Source of the DNA: Cristatella mucedo | Lineage: Eukaryota; Bryozoa; Phylactolaemata; Cristatellidae | Direction: 5' to 3' | DNA length: 64,000 nucleotides | Assembly (NCBI GenBank): GCA_009760855.2 | Contig: WPIO01000001.1 | Span: 8,554,501 to 8,618,500 of the forward strand | Part shown: positions 22,160-34,400 of the stretch, piece by piece | Position numbering within the stretch: the stretch's first letter is position 1 | Layout: each line of letters begins with the position of its first letter | Made by a program: the position numbers and the translations under genes | Notes under the pieces: model-generated | Told to the model about the DNA's origin: nothing | Seen by the model: the letters and a program-made list of their open reading frames with translations, nothing else | Database searches by the model: none

Positions 22160-22493
22160 TCAGACAAGGAATCCGGCAGAGGACGTGGTGGCTGCCGCCG
22201 TGCTGGCACCGTTGAACGTTCGCTGGCAAACGGTTTGCCTTGCCAGCCGCTGCACGGTCGCCACGATCGAGCTGCGATGCTCGTCGTTGGAGACGCCGAT
22301 GGCCTCCAGGGCGCTCGAAGTCAGTGTGGCCAGTCGCTCGAACGTGACATAGCCGTGTGCGACAAAATGGGCATAGTAGCACTCCATGCCGATGGCATTC
22401 AGCACCGACCGCAGAGCAACGTGTGGCTGCGCAGTGCCTGCCTGGCCCGGAAAGTCGACCGGCTGCAGGTCGTATAAGTCGACAATGGAAGGC
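22160..22493 (-). CDS. Eph exon 12: SAM domain and C-terminus
   Basis: Acceptor TTTCTTGTGCTCAG|G; phase 2 in; stop TGA at 22160-22162. Encodes a linker with a tyrosine ([10 protein letters not shown]), then the SAM domain ([36 protein letters not shown]). Y969/Y970 sit near the conserved SAM tyrosine of Eph receptors. The protein ends in GFLV, which fits the hydrophobic-x-hydrophobic (class II) PDZ ligand pattern. Confidence 0.88.
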
Positions 22494-25400
22494 CTGAGCA
22501 CAAGAAACGAACTTCCGTCGTCACATCGCAGAAGGCACAACAGCAGCGGCCGAAAGGACAGGATCAGATTGCGGCTGGCCCCATTTCAGCAGCTGCAAAA
22601 CTGGCAGGCTGACTTGCATGGGGAAAACCTTGCAGTGAGAAGAGCCGTGCACTCGCTGAGCGCATGGCCCGACAGTGGCAAAAGACTTCCCACCCAAAAG
22701 GCATGTTTCGCCTTCCCTTTCGAAGTCTGCCCAGCAATAGCAATGCCAACAAAGAAGCGATTTCTGAATGCACACTAGATTGCAGAAGTAAAAGCATGGC
22801 CAACGTCCACATCTTGCTACTGTTCACCTACAACAAGCTACGGGAGCGCAACGACCTGCTTTGCGCTACTCCTACTATCCAGGAGTGTCGAACCACATAT
22901 TATTAGCTCCATCAGTGAAGTAGCACACCCATAAGCATCTTCATAGAATAATTTGTCCAGAAACTGATATTTAGTGCTCTTGCTGCTTCCGATGCAGCTG
23001 CTACTGCTACGTCTGGTTCTGTTTCATACGTTCCACGTGACTACTCTCACAGCTGCAAAAATGCAGACTAAGACCAGAGGCCACAAGCAAACGCCCAGAA
23101 GAAGTCACACGATTGTGTTGATTATCCCTAATCTTTATTGCATCTGTCTATCTCGGGTAAGCTTTCACTACCGTGATCCACCGATCTTACTAGCACAGAC
23201 AGACGGGGAGGGGGCAAGTTGACATGGCTGGCCAAAAAACACTATTCACTTCAAAGCCACGACATAGCAGTCCCAATTCCCAAAGAAGGGAATTTCAACA
23301 TTTCCGACTTCGTGGCACCAGCTAACATGCTCTGAATTAGCTAACACCCTTTCTAAGCGGGGTAGGTAGAATTTGACGAAACCCTGACAAGGCTCATATG
23401 CCTGTACACACTCTATGTAAGCATTACACCAACTTTTGGCATGACATCTCCTGCTTTAAAACGATAGGCAAATAGCAGATTCTGACTCGAGTGTTGACTT
23501 GACTTTGATCGAGACTAACAAGCGATAGTGCAGCTGCGTGTGGACACGGGTATTAGGCAGACTTACACCGAAGGCGCCGGCGGTGGTAGCAGGTCTTTAG
23601 ACCTCGACAGGTTGTCCAGTACTTGGACGATGGCAGCAAACCGAGGACGCAAACCTCGCTCCCTCTGCCAGCAGCGGAGCATAAGCTGGTGGATGGCCGC
23701 AGGACAGTCCTGTTGGCAAAAAAAACACTCAGAAACGTGTTTCTGCTACTGCATGCTCAGAATAGGCTGCAGCTCGTCAGCTAGTTGCCCAATGTCTGTG
23801 CCCCCTCTGCTGCTTCTGCTTGAGCTGCAGCTGCATTGTTGGAAAATGAGCAGATCAAAATATGCTGCTCGAGTGAACAGATCTAGATTGATCAGAGTGT
23901 GGAGCCCAGTTGTAGTATGGGGGAATCAGCTTTGCTTCACAAAAGAGCCATCCACAGTAATCCAGAGCCTGGCTGTACCTACATAAGCTAACAACTCAGG
24001 TGATTGGAAGGTAGGGGGAGCTGGGAAGGACAGAGAAAGAGAGGGAGAGAGAGAGAGAGAGAGAGAGGGGGTACTAAGGAGAGACAGGCAGAGAGCACGA
24101 GAGGCAAATATACAGTCATCAAAACTAGCTGGGGTGAGGGAGAGAATATGCCGACACAAATAAATAGAAATAGGGAAACGAAACAAACACTCAAGCAACA
24201 CAAAGAGAAAGAAAGCAAAAAGAATACAGAGAGACAGGGAAAGACTGAGACAGGAACACAAATAGATAAAAGGAGAAACAAAGACAGATGAAGAGGCAAA
24301 GGCAAGCAGATAGGCAGGTTGACAAACAGATAGACACATACTGCCTCTGCTGGCATTGCACACAGCAGCTAAGCAAGTCCTGCAGACTCCTGCTTACCAT
24401 CGGTGCTGGCAGCCGGTAATCTTGCTCCACAGCCTTGATGACGTCATGGTTCGACCAGTTCCAATAAGGGCGTTCGCCATAAGACATGACTTCCCACATC
24501 ACCACACCATAAGACCACACGTCCGAAGCAGTCGTGAACTTCCTGTATGCTATGGCCTCTGGCGCAGTCCAGCGAACCGGAATTTTACCACCCTGCCAGA
24601 CAGTCAAGAGAACCAGTGACCAGTGAGGCAATGCCCATCGCCCATTTGGCTGTGGCAAGTGACAAGCAAGCAGCTAGGAAGGAAGTAAGTGCCAAGCAAT
24701 GACGAACGAAGGTCGCCACCGAGTGATGCAGGCAGGCAGCAGCTGTCCAGCCACTTACCCGAGTGGTGTAGGCTCCCTCGGACTCGTTGTACTCCACCTC
24801 ACGCGACAGGCCAAAGTCGGCCACTTTGCACACCAGTGTGGCACTGACGAGGATGTTCCTGGCAGCCAGGTCGCGATGCACGTAGCTCATCTCGGACAGG
24901 TAGTGCATTCCCGAGGCAATACCTCGGAGCATGTTCAGCAGCTGACCGAGGGACAGGCAGCCATCGTTCGCCTGCTCGCGAAAGAGGCGAGGCTGCGACG
25001 TGTGAGAAGGCAAAGGCAACCGGGGCACCTGCCCCCCCCCCCATAGGGAGAGCAGCTCCCTGAGCAGCGACCTCCGCCCCAGCACACAGGAAGTGACAGA
25101 AGAAGCAGGTGACTGCTAGCAAAGCAGCCGCACGTCCAAGTCTCCGCCCATCGTCCACCCGAAGGACCGTGCACTGGTATGGTGGGCCTGAGGCGGCACT
25201 CACCCGAAGGAACGTGTCCAGCGAGCCGTTCTCCATGAACTCGGTGACGATCATGATCGGGTTGGCCTTAGTGACCACGCCCTCGAGGAAGATTATGTTA
25301 GGGTCGCTGAACTGGCCCATGATGGATGCCTCGGTGAGAAAGTCGAGGCGGCTCTTCTCGGACGCTCCGCCCTTCAGGGTCTTGATGGCCACGATCGCAT

Positions 25401-28400
25401 CGGACGAGCCAGGCAGCCGCAGGATGCCACGGCAGACGTCGCCAAACTCACCGCCGCCGATCACCGACTCGATCGTGATGCACGAGGGATCGAGCTCCCG
25501 TGCGAACTCGCGCACGGCATTGCGCGGATCCTCGTACAGGTGCGGGTCGACGTATGTCTTGCCGGGCCGCCCGCGGATGCTGCCGGCTGTCACCCCCATG
25601 ACGCTTGACGGGAACAGCGGAGCTGCAGAGGCTGAAACGGCGGCAGCAGGGTGGTGGTGCAGGTCTGCGCAGACGGCGACAGTGTGGCACGCGGCTGAGC
25701 AGAGCATCGTAGCCAGCATGTTGTCGGCAATCCAGATCGTCCCTCGACGGCGCGTCGATTCGCTTCGCACCGGGCGCATCTGCCCCAAGGCACGGCTCAC
25801 GCCTAGCGCCCCCAAACCGAGAAAACTGCAGCCGAAACAATCGGCCGCCGACCGATCGCAGGCCGCTGCAGTCCGAGAAAAGAAAGGGGCAGCAGCAGTG
25901 AGAAAGGATTAGCTGAGCACGACCAAGGAGAAAGAGGGCACGAAGGAAAAAAGGCTCGTCCTCCAAAAGAGCTCCCGGCGATCGGAAGTGCAGAGATAGA
26001 ATGGATGCCCTGCCATTTCCAGCGGGTTCCTCGGCCGGCTATTGTTGCTGCTTGTTGTTTTTTGGGAAGGCGCCAGCCCTGCGGCAGCCATGCTGCTGCC
26101 TGCGGCTGGCTGGGGCAGGCGGCATCCAGTGGTGTGGCCCCAGGCTGGGTCGGCTCAGCCGAGACCACCACAGCAGGTAGCCAGCCAGCTGCTCAACCAG
26201 TGCATGGCAGGTGGTTGCACGCGAGGGGAGGCACGGGCTAGCAACGATAATTTCCCAGTCCTCCTGTGCCGCCTGGCGTTCCGCCGACGAGCAGCAGCAG
26301 CCGCTGCTGCTGGCGCATACTCACGGCCGTCGAATGGTGGCACGCTCGGCGTGACCGGCGACTGTGGCGCCGGTCGATCTGCTGCCGCAGCCGCGGCTGA
26401 TGCTGCCGCTAGTGCTTCTACGCTGCGGCCCAGCATGCCGGTGATGGCGGCGGTGCTACTGCTGCTGCCGGCCAAGGCCGAAGCTAAAAGACGTGCATGC
26501 ACACGGTGCGCCAAGTGGTGCCACTCACACTCGTGCTGCACGACAAAAGCGCCGCTGTGACCAGCTCAGCAGGGTGACAGTGCTCTAGAGTGCGTGCAAG
26601 AAACCGTGGCACCGGTAAGAGGGGGGAGGGGGTCAGTGTCACGTGCCGGCTACGTTTAAGCAGTAAAAGCGCAACACAACCCGTCTGCCCATCGAGAGGA
26701 GTCCGCGGTCTCCTATCATGGGCTAGCTCGGCAGCAGTCGAGTGGGGCTGCCGAGTGGTCGGTGGTGCCGCACATGCCTGCATGCTAGCAACCAGCTGCA
26801 GGCTTACATGTAGTGCGCCACGGCTGTGAGGCGCCGTAATTGGCCTGCTTTGTTTTGCTGCAGCAGCCACGTGTTGACAGGATGCTGTGTATCAGCTTGT
26901 ACACGGTTGCACAGCTCGACTGCGGCTCGCCATTACTGGACCTGAGAACAATCAATCGACATGCTGTGCCCCCCATCGACGGGACTTCCTCGGAACAACA
27001 CAACACAAGGCGGCAGGCAGCACGATTAACAGAGCGCCCATTTGGCAACAGGTTCTGTTCACTTTTACCTCACACACCAGGGTGCTGTGCACACAGTGCT
27101 AAGGACATGCAGGCAGGCATGTGCTTCCCGTAAGGCGCCATGCCATGCAGACACTTCCTATGAGGGTACATAGCACAGGCACTCACTCACAAGGAAGCCG
27201 GATGAACACCCTAATGTAGGTCAACTTGTGGGACGGTCTCAAGGACGGCAGCTACTCGATATGGAGAGCAGACAGCCAATGGCTAGCCCAAGCAGACAGT
27301 CCTGGTTCAGAAACGTAGTTATCCTGCCTTTGTTTGCACTAAGCAGACAGCCCGTAGCCGATTAATGTTAAAAACAATAATATTTACCTCAAATCGTCTT
27401 TGCTCTCGTTGCTGTACATGGGCACAGGTCTGCTGTCGCCTGGCTCCCCTCTGGCAAAGGAATACTTGGAGGACTAGGGGACTCGATCAATGCTCATTTA
27501 CTCACATGCTGAACTCGAGCTGGTTTGGTCTAGCGGTTAAGGTGCTCGCCCCGACCAAGGTCTGACTGAGGTCGTGGGCTCGAGCCCTGAGGCATATGTG
27601 AAGTGCCTGAATAGAGATTAAGTTCTCTTGGGGCGCTATATAAATGAATTATATAATTATAACTCGATTAAAGAGAGGCGAAGTGCAATCAGATGAAGGA
27701 TCAGTCGTTGGTCCGAAAAATATCATGGATTTGAAAACAAGGGAGCCAATATTGGCCAGTCATTATGTATATAATCTTGTCACACTATCTACCACTGGTC
27801 GTTGGCAGCTAGCAGGCTTTGGTAAGACAATGGCGGCACTCAGACAATCGGCCGACACCGGTATCCTATTCCAACCCACCATGCCCATTCTGCGAGAGCT
27901 CTCTCTTATGCTTAGCGCTCATGCAATCTCCACTCCTTTAGGTCAGCTTGGAATGAAATTCACAGATCAGCTGTCTATGCCACGAAGAACTAATTATTGT
28001 ATCTGGCTCTGAGGATTGACTATAATAGTAATAAACTCATGCTGGTGGTGTGGCTTCCTGTGAGCTGCACGTGTCGAAACCTTTTTGAGAGCAAAATCCT
28101 CAACAAACTGCATACAAACGGCAATCTGCAGACAGGCAGTAATATCCACACAAGATGACAATTTTCCATGAACCGGTTAATGTACATCTTACCGTTTCAA
28201 GTACACTCTGCAGCATGAGCATGGCGCATGTCACAGCAAAGTCAGCACTAGCTTAACGCTAGTTCGGATGGTGGGCAGCAACAGCAGCAGCGCAGAATGC
28301 AAGCAAAGCTCGAACGAAGTGAGTTTCAAATCGAAGCACAGTTTTTGGGGCAGAAGTCTGCGGGGCAGAAGTGCAGACTGGCATAGCAGACCGGCAGTAG

Positions 28401-31400
28401 GCTGGGCTGAGACAATAACCGGATTAGCCACAGCTCACGAGTGCTTATTTCGGAGACAATGTGAGAGATAACGAAGGAGCAGCAGTCGCTCAGCACTAGG
28501 CAGCAGCAGGAGAACCGGCCAGCTGGCCATGAGTGTTAGCTAGCTCGTGACCAAGGTGCCGAAACTGCCTCTGACTCAGCTGATGAATGACGAGAGAAAG
28601 ACCGAGCACAGTGGCCACACTGAAAAAACCGGCTGCCAGCAATAGTGCTGCTCACGTTCAGCACAATTGGTTTCGGGTGCCCCCCCCCCTAAGCAGGTTT
28701 GAAGCAGCTAGCCAATGGAGGTGCAGGCGAGCTGCTGTAGAGGCCATTGCTGGCTGGATGGAGCAGCCATAGAGGAGGAGGCTTCGAAGGAGGCCACTAA
28801 ATTATGCAAGGTGGGTGCAGCACTTTGGTTGCTCAGTCACTGAGGATTGCTCTGGACATTTGCATACGAACGAGGTGTCAAATAGGCCAGTCCTGGGGGG
28901 GGGCCGACGTCTGGGGTTTGGGAACTGTTTCGGTGTGACAAGACAATCAGCAAACCCCACCCCCTCAGATCTTCCAAAGGCAGTTAGTTGGGCCACTTGA
29001 GAGGTCAGCCTGAGCAGCAGCACTTGAGCCAGCAGTCGGGCACTGGTTCCTTATACCAGGCAAAACCACCAACCAACCTCCTCCCACCCCCACTAGTTAC
29101 GCTGGGATTGGTCAGTCTACATTGGCATGGCTCCTGCTCCCTTGCACGCTCGCGAGCTTGGTGTGGTCCGCGGAGGAGGCAGCCGACTCGGCCGACGTCT
29201 GCCGATGGCTTTACCAGCGGACTCATGAGGGCTGCGACCGGACGAACAAGCGTGGCACGACCTAGCCCAGGTGCCAGCCTGTGCGGCGGCGTACCTGCGG
29301 GCCAGCGTGACCATGATGATGACGACGATGACAAAGACGATGCCCATGCCCACGATGACGGCCACGACGGCCACGACTATTACCGTCGTCGTTGCAGTCG
29401 CAGTCGGCTCGCTGGTGGTGCTGAATGCCACCTCCTGGCTGGAGGACACCAACTGGCCGCCAGAGTAGCTCGCCACCTGCTCGCGGCCAAGTGGAGCGGT
29501 CCAGCCGACGGCTCAGTCGAACGACAGGAGGGGCATGCATGTAGACCCGGTCGCTGCGATGCCGCAGGCACAGTAGGAGATGTGAATCTCCTTGCATTTG
29601 CAACAGCAGTGGCAAAAGTATAAGCACTGCACCTATAAATGATGCAAACTAGCACTCGAGCAAGCCCAGAGGCTCGCGATGACTCAAACAGAAGGGTAGA
29701 CGTTTGCCATTTATATAAAAGCAGTTCAGACACAGGCTAATTCTCTTTGAAAAATCAAGTCGTGATGTCTTTTATTTAGTCCGAGTTACTCCAAAATAAA
29801 GTTGGTGCTGGTGGTGCTGGTAGTCCATTATAGGAAGTTATTCTCTGCTGTATGGCGCCCTCTACATAGATCGGTTCGTGCCCACACTCTGACATTTAAA
29901 CACCCATAATGCCCTTGTAAAGAAGAAACACCTTTCCGATAGGACCTTGAGCAATATCAAACGTAGCAGACTGATGAAGCATGGCTTCTAGCTCAACTTT
30001 AAGGCAAAGTGGGTTCTATTTTCGTTGTGGACACCAAATTTAAAAAGACCTGTCTCTTGTGCTATCGTATGACCTATCGCTGTTGGGCTCCTCCCCTAAT
30101 ACTAAGCAACTGCATTCATACTGACGGCACGACTGCCATTCTCTCACGATCTCACCCAAATTGTTCAGCTTAATTTTCCACAATGGCCAAAAGACTTCTC
30201 TGTGCCAAGCAGAATAGTCAGAAAGTCACTGTGCAATGAATACTCGGCGACTCGGTAGTGAGCGAAATAGTCAGGCATAATCTGACAAGGTTTGCCTGCT
30301 GCACAGGTTGCCTACATTAGCTTGCCGATATATATGTGCTTGCCGACTCTGCTCTTCCCCAGGGCTGTTTTTCACGGTACTGAATCAATCGAGGCCTTGG
30401 TTTGTCACACTAAACGTTCAACGAGGGAGTTCGAAGGTAAACACTCATCGCTAGGAGCTTCGCACACAGCCGACTAGCAGAGGTGACAGCCGGATTCTGG
30501 CACCGACAGCCCAGGGTAATAAAAAAGGCTGTAAATCACCGAGAAGGGCCAGACGACTCGATAGATGACTGACAAGCCCTCGGCAGGAAGTTGATCCATC
30601 CAAGAGCAGCTAGCAGAACAGCTTTCGGCAAGTCACCCCTCATTTCTATGCCTAGCGATCATCAGCTGCGCTTTTTTTGGGGGTGGGGAGTCGCCTCTAT
30701 TCGATTGACTAGCCTGACTGGCCAAGAAATCGGCAGGCTACTTTTATCCAGCCATAAGCATATCCAGCATTTATTAAGCCACGGATGAAGTCATACCTTA
30801 CCATGCTCAGATCAGCCAGTTTAGCCGCCTGAAGGGGCATTCTTTATGCTTGAAATGTGGGAGTTACAACCACTGACAACCCTGCTACCTGAATTTCCAA
30901 CAAAAATGGCAACTTTCTTCAGAATGCTTCGTTGTTGCTGGAGCAGCCGTCCTCGAGCAATCTGCTGTACAGCAGCAGTGCAGTAGCAAAGCCAAGAGGG
31001 CAGGGAGGCATTTGCCCCCTCCCAAAAGCAGGGCAGCGACTTGGGTCGCCCCCTAATCCTACACACACCAATCCTCCCCAGACCATCACCTTGGATGAAA
31101 TTGTGTCCTAATTATGCAACCACCGAGTTCGTGTTGAATAAACACTACGATTTTGCAATACAATTTTTCAGTTATTTCGGGTCTCCACCACACATAAAAA
31201 TAGTATGGATCTTCCCCCCCCCCCCCCCCCCCGATGCAAATCCTGGCTCTGCCTCTGGAGGATTAGGTACTGCTGGCTGATTGGAACAGCCTAGAGGCAT
31301 TACCTTGAAATAGTATATCATGGCTGGCTTCAGGCCGAATATGGTCACAGACTCAGACGTCGAGTTCACCACTTTGACCACTGTCGAGTCGGCTGTACGA

Positions 31401-34400
31401 TAGGTAATTGCATACATGTCTGCATACGGAGTCGGCATCCACGAAAATGTGATGGCTGTGCTGTTGGACTGAGGTACCAGCAGTGCAAAGGAGCCGGCTG
31501 CAGCCGAGCCTGACGAAGTGGTCGTAACTACCGCGATGGCCGGCATGGCTGCCAACAACGACATTTTGGTGACGCCGTTTGTTGAAAACACGGAGAAGTT
31601 GTAGGTGGTGCTCGAAGATAGACCGAAAACGCTCACCCTGGTGACAGTCAAGCCCGTCTGCATCGGTGCGTAGGTGACCGCCGGCGGGCAGGCGTCACAG
31701 ACGACGCTGTAGAGTACGTCAGTACGGCCGCCGGTGTCAGTAGGAGAGAGCCACGTCAGAGTGACCCGGTCGGACAGCACCCCAGCGGCTGTCAGCGAGC
31801 GCACCGGCGAAGGAGGACCTGTGGCCAGTACAAGCAGCAGTGAGGTGATCAGCAGCAGTCTGCCCAAACCTGTGGCAGGGGCGCCGGCGGGCGAGGCAAG
31901 CATGGCCGGCGGCACGGCACACGGAGCACTTGAGCCGGTCGTCGAGGAGACTTATTTCCAAAATGACCAAGTGACTATGACAACACCAAACTATTAAGGT
32001 CACTGCCTCGGACTGATTCTCGACCGGAATCAGACGAACGTCGGCCTACAGTGGATGGTGAAAGACGTGATTCGCGTATGGCACCGATCACGTCTTTTCT
32101 CCCGGTGGGGCGTAGCAGGCTGCTTGAGCTACATCCTGCTGCACCAGGCTAAGCAGCCACAAAACGCTTACCTACAGCCTACACTGAAAAAACGGGCACT
32201 ATAATAACAATAATAACAGTAATAATAATAACGAAATTTGTATAGTGCCCTCGAAGAACTAAGTCTCTTTCTAGGCACTGCACATGTGCTGCAAAAGAAG
32301 CTCGTCAACTGATAAGTTATAGCATGCAAAATGTCAGGACACTAGGGGCAATTCACTCGGCCGGAGCCAGGAGCGGACAGGTTTCTAGCTTCTTTTTTTA
32401 ATGTCGTCAAGTCAGGGGATGTCGTCAAGTCAGTCGGGAGTGAGTGCCAGGCTTTAGGGGCATACGAACTAAAGGCACAGCTGGTCTCCAAAGGATTTGA
32501 GGTTCGTGCGAGGTGTAGCTAAACGATCAGCAGTGCAACAGAGCAGCCTGCAGCCGAGCTTGACGAAGCGGTCCTAACTACCGCGATAGCCAGGACGGCT
32601 GCCAACGGCGACATGTTGGTGACAGGCAAACTATAGTGAGCGCTGTCGTCAACGACAACGTCTTGCTTACGGTCGACTGGTGGTTGCAGCAGTGGAAAGT
32701 TATAGCAGAGAGCATGAAACTCACCTTGCTCTTTTCACAGCAATCTACTAATCAAAAGACTCGGCCCTACATCTCACACAGTATATAGCCACAAGATGTC
32801 TCCCCTTTGCCTATTTCCAATTCGTGACCTACAGTCAAGAGCTTTGGGGTGGCAAGAGGGCACACTTCGAGGTGGCAAAAGTTGCTGACTACCCTCTGCC
32901 GAGCGAGGTAACTGTCTGCTACTAGCCAAACGATGCCGACAGCAGCGGCTGATGTCTCGGGCATGAGAGAGGACCCGCAGCACCTCTGTGAGGTGCAGGG
33001 AGATGGTGTTGGCGCAGCAGTGTAGGGAAGTGTTTTGCGAATCGATTGCAACGAGTCAGCAGCAGTGTGTCTGCAGAGAGGCAATGGCACCACTCTACTT
33101 TGTATGCAAATCAAGATGATAAAAAGGCTGTTCGTCTGCTAAGGCAGCAGTCTGGAACCTTGATTGTGACACCTTTCACACTAGCATGTAACAGCATCCA
33201 TTTGGGAATCACCATTTCATATCCCAGAGGCAAGGCGCTCACACCTCATACCCAGGTCGTGGGCTCGAGTCCTGAGGCAGGCAATTCTGCATTGCCTACT
33301 GCAATCAGAGATGGATGATTACCATTAAAGCTCTTCTGCTGCTCTATATAAATGAGGCTGTTGAACCAGCTGACCTTTATTATTGATCACCAAGTCCTTC
33401 TTAAGTACCTCTCATCTTCCCCAGGGCATCAGTTTCACTTCACTGCTATGATTTAGGTACTATCAAAGTGGGGGATTTCTCAGCAATTATGTCAACGGTC
33501 AACCCGGGAGCCTTTAAAGCATGGAATATACCAGGAATCTGCACTTGGTCCACCTCTTTTCAAAATGCACATGCTTAATGCTGATTTCATCGCCAAGCGC
33601 AATTTAGACTTCTTTTTTATTCCCATGGCATGCAGTTGTACCTGTGCTTTGATTTTTCCTTGCCTTCAAGTACGTCAAATACTAAACTCTCTTGCTGCAT
33701 GTATTGCTGACATTCGCACTTGGATGTCAGCAAATTTTCTCAAGTCGAATGACGATAACACCAAATTACCAGTTATGGACAAACCTTTTTATTATTCAGA
33801 AATTGGAAAGCCTAACCCACAGAAAATAGGCTTAGCCAACATGTCTCTTGTAGTGTCTGCACGAAATCCAGGCATCCTGGTATATAGCAGTCTTTTGTTA
33901 GATGAGACATCAGCTCCATAGTCAAGTCTACTTGCTTTTATTATAGTGCAAAAATTCAGGAACAGTGATCCATAGATTTAAGATATACTCTCTAGATTTC
34001 TGTAACTCACTGGTTAAAAAATCTTCCTATCCATGCAATAACATGCTTACAGTTGGTGCAAAATTCCGTACAGTTGGTGCAAAATTCCGTACAGTTGGTG
34101 CAAAATTCCGTAACTAGGTTTGTCTTGCGTGCATGCTGCAACTGCCAAATTGCATCACTGTTCATCAACCTGCACTGGCTCCCCCATCGGCAGCGTATCG
34201 ACTTCATGGTTTGGTCACTCACTTTTAGGTCACTTCACTCTCTGGCCCCAACCTACCCATTGGAAGTACGTCATCATTAGGATGCAAATCGTACAACCCA
34301 CCCTCTTTCGACATGTCATCTAGCTGTATCCATAACCGAAATTAAATCCGTTGAAGTCAGTGTCTTTAGTTTGAATGCTACTAAGGCTTCGAGCTCACTC

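Noticed and set aside
25109..25912. 267-codon plus ORF opposite the Eph kinase exon
   Set aside because: Antisense shadow of exon 8 and its flanks; the sense frame has unmistakable Eph kinase motifs.
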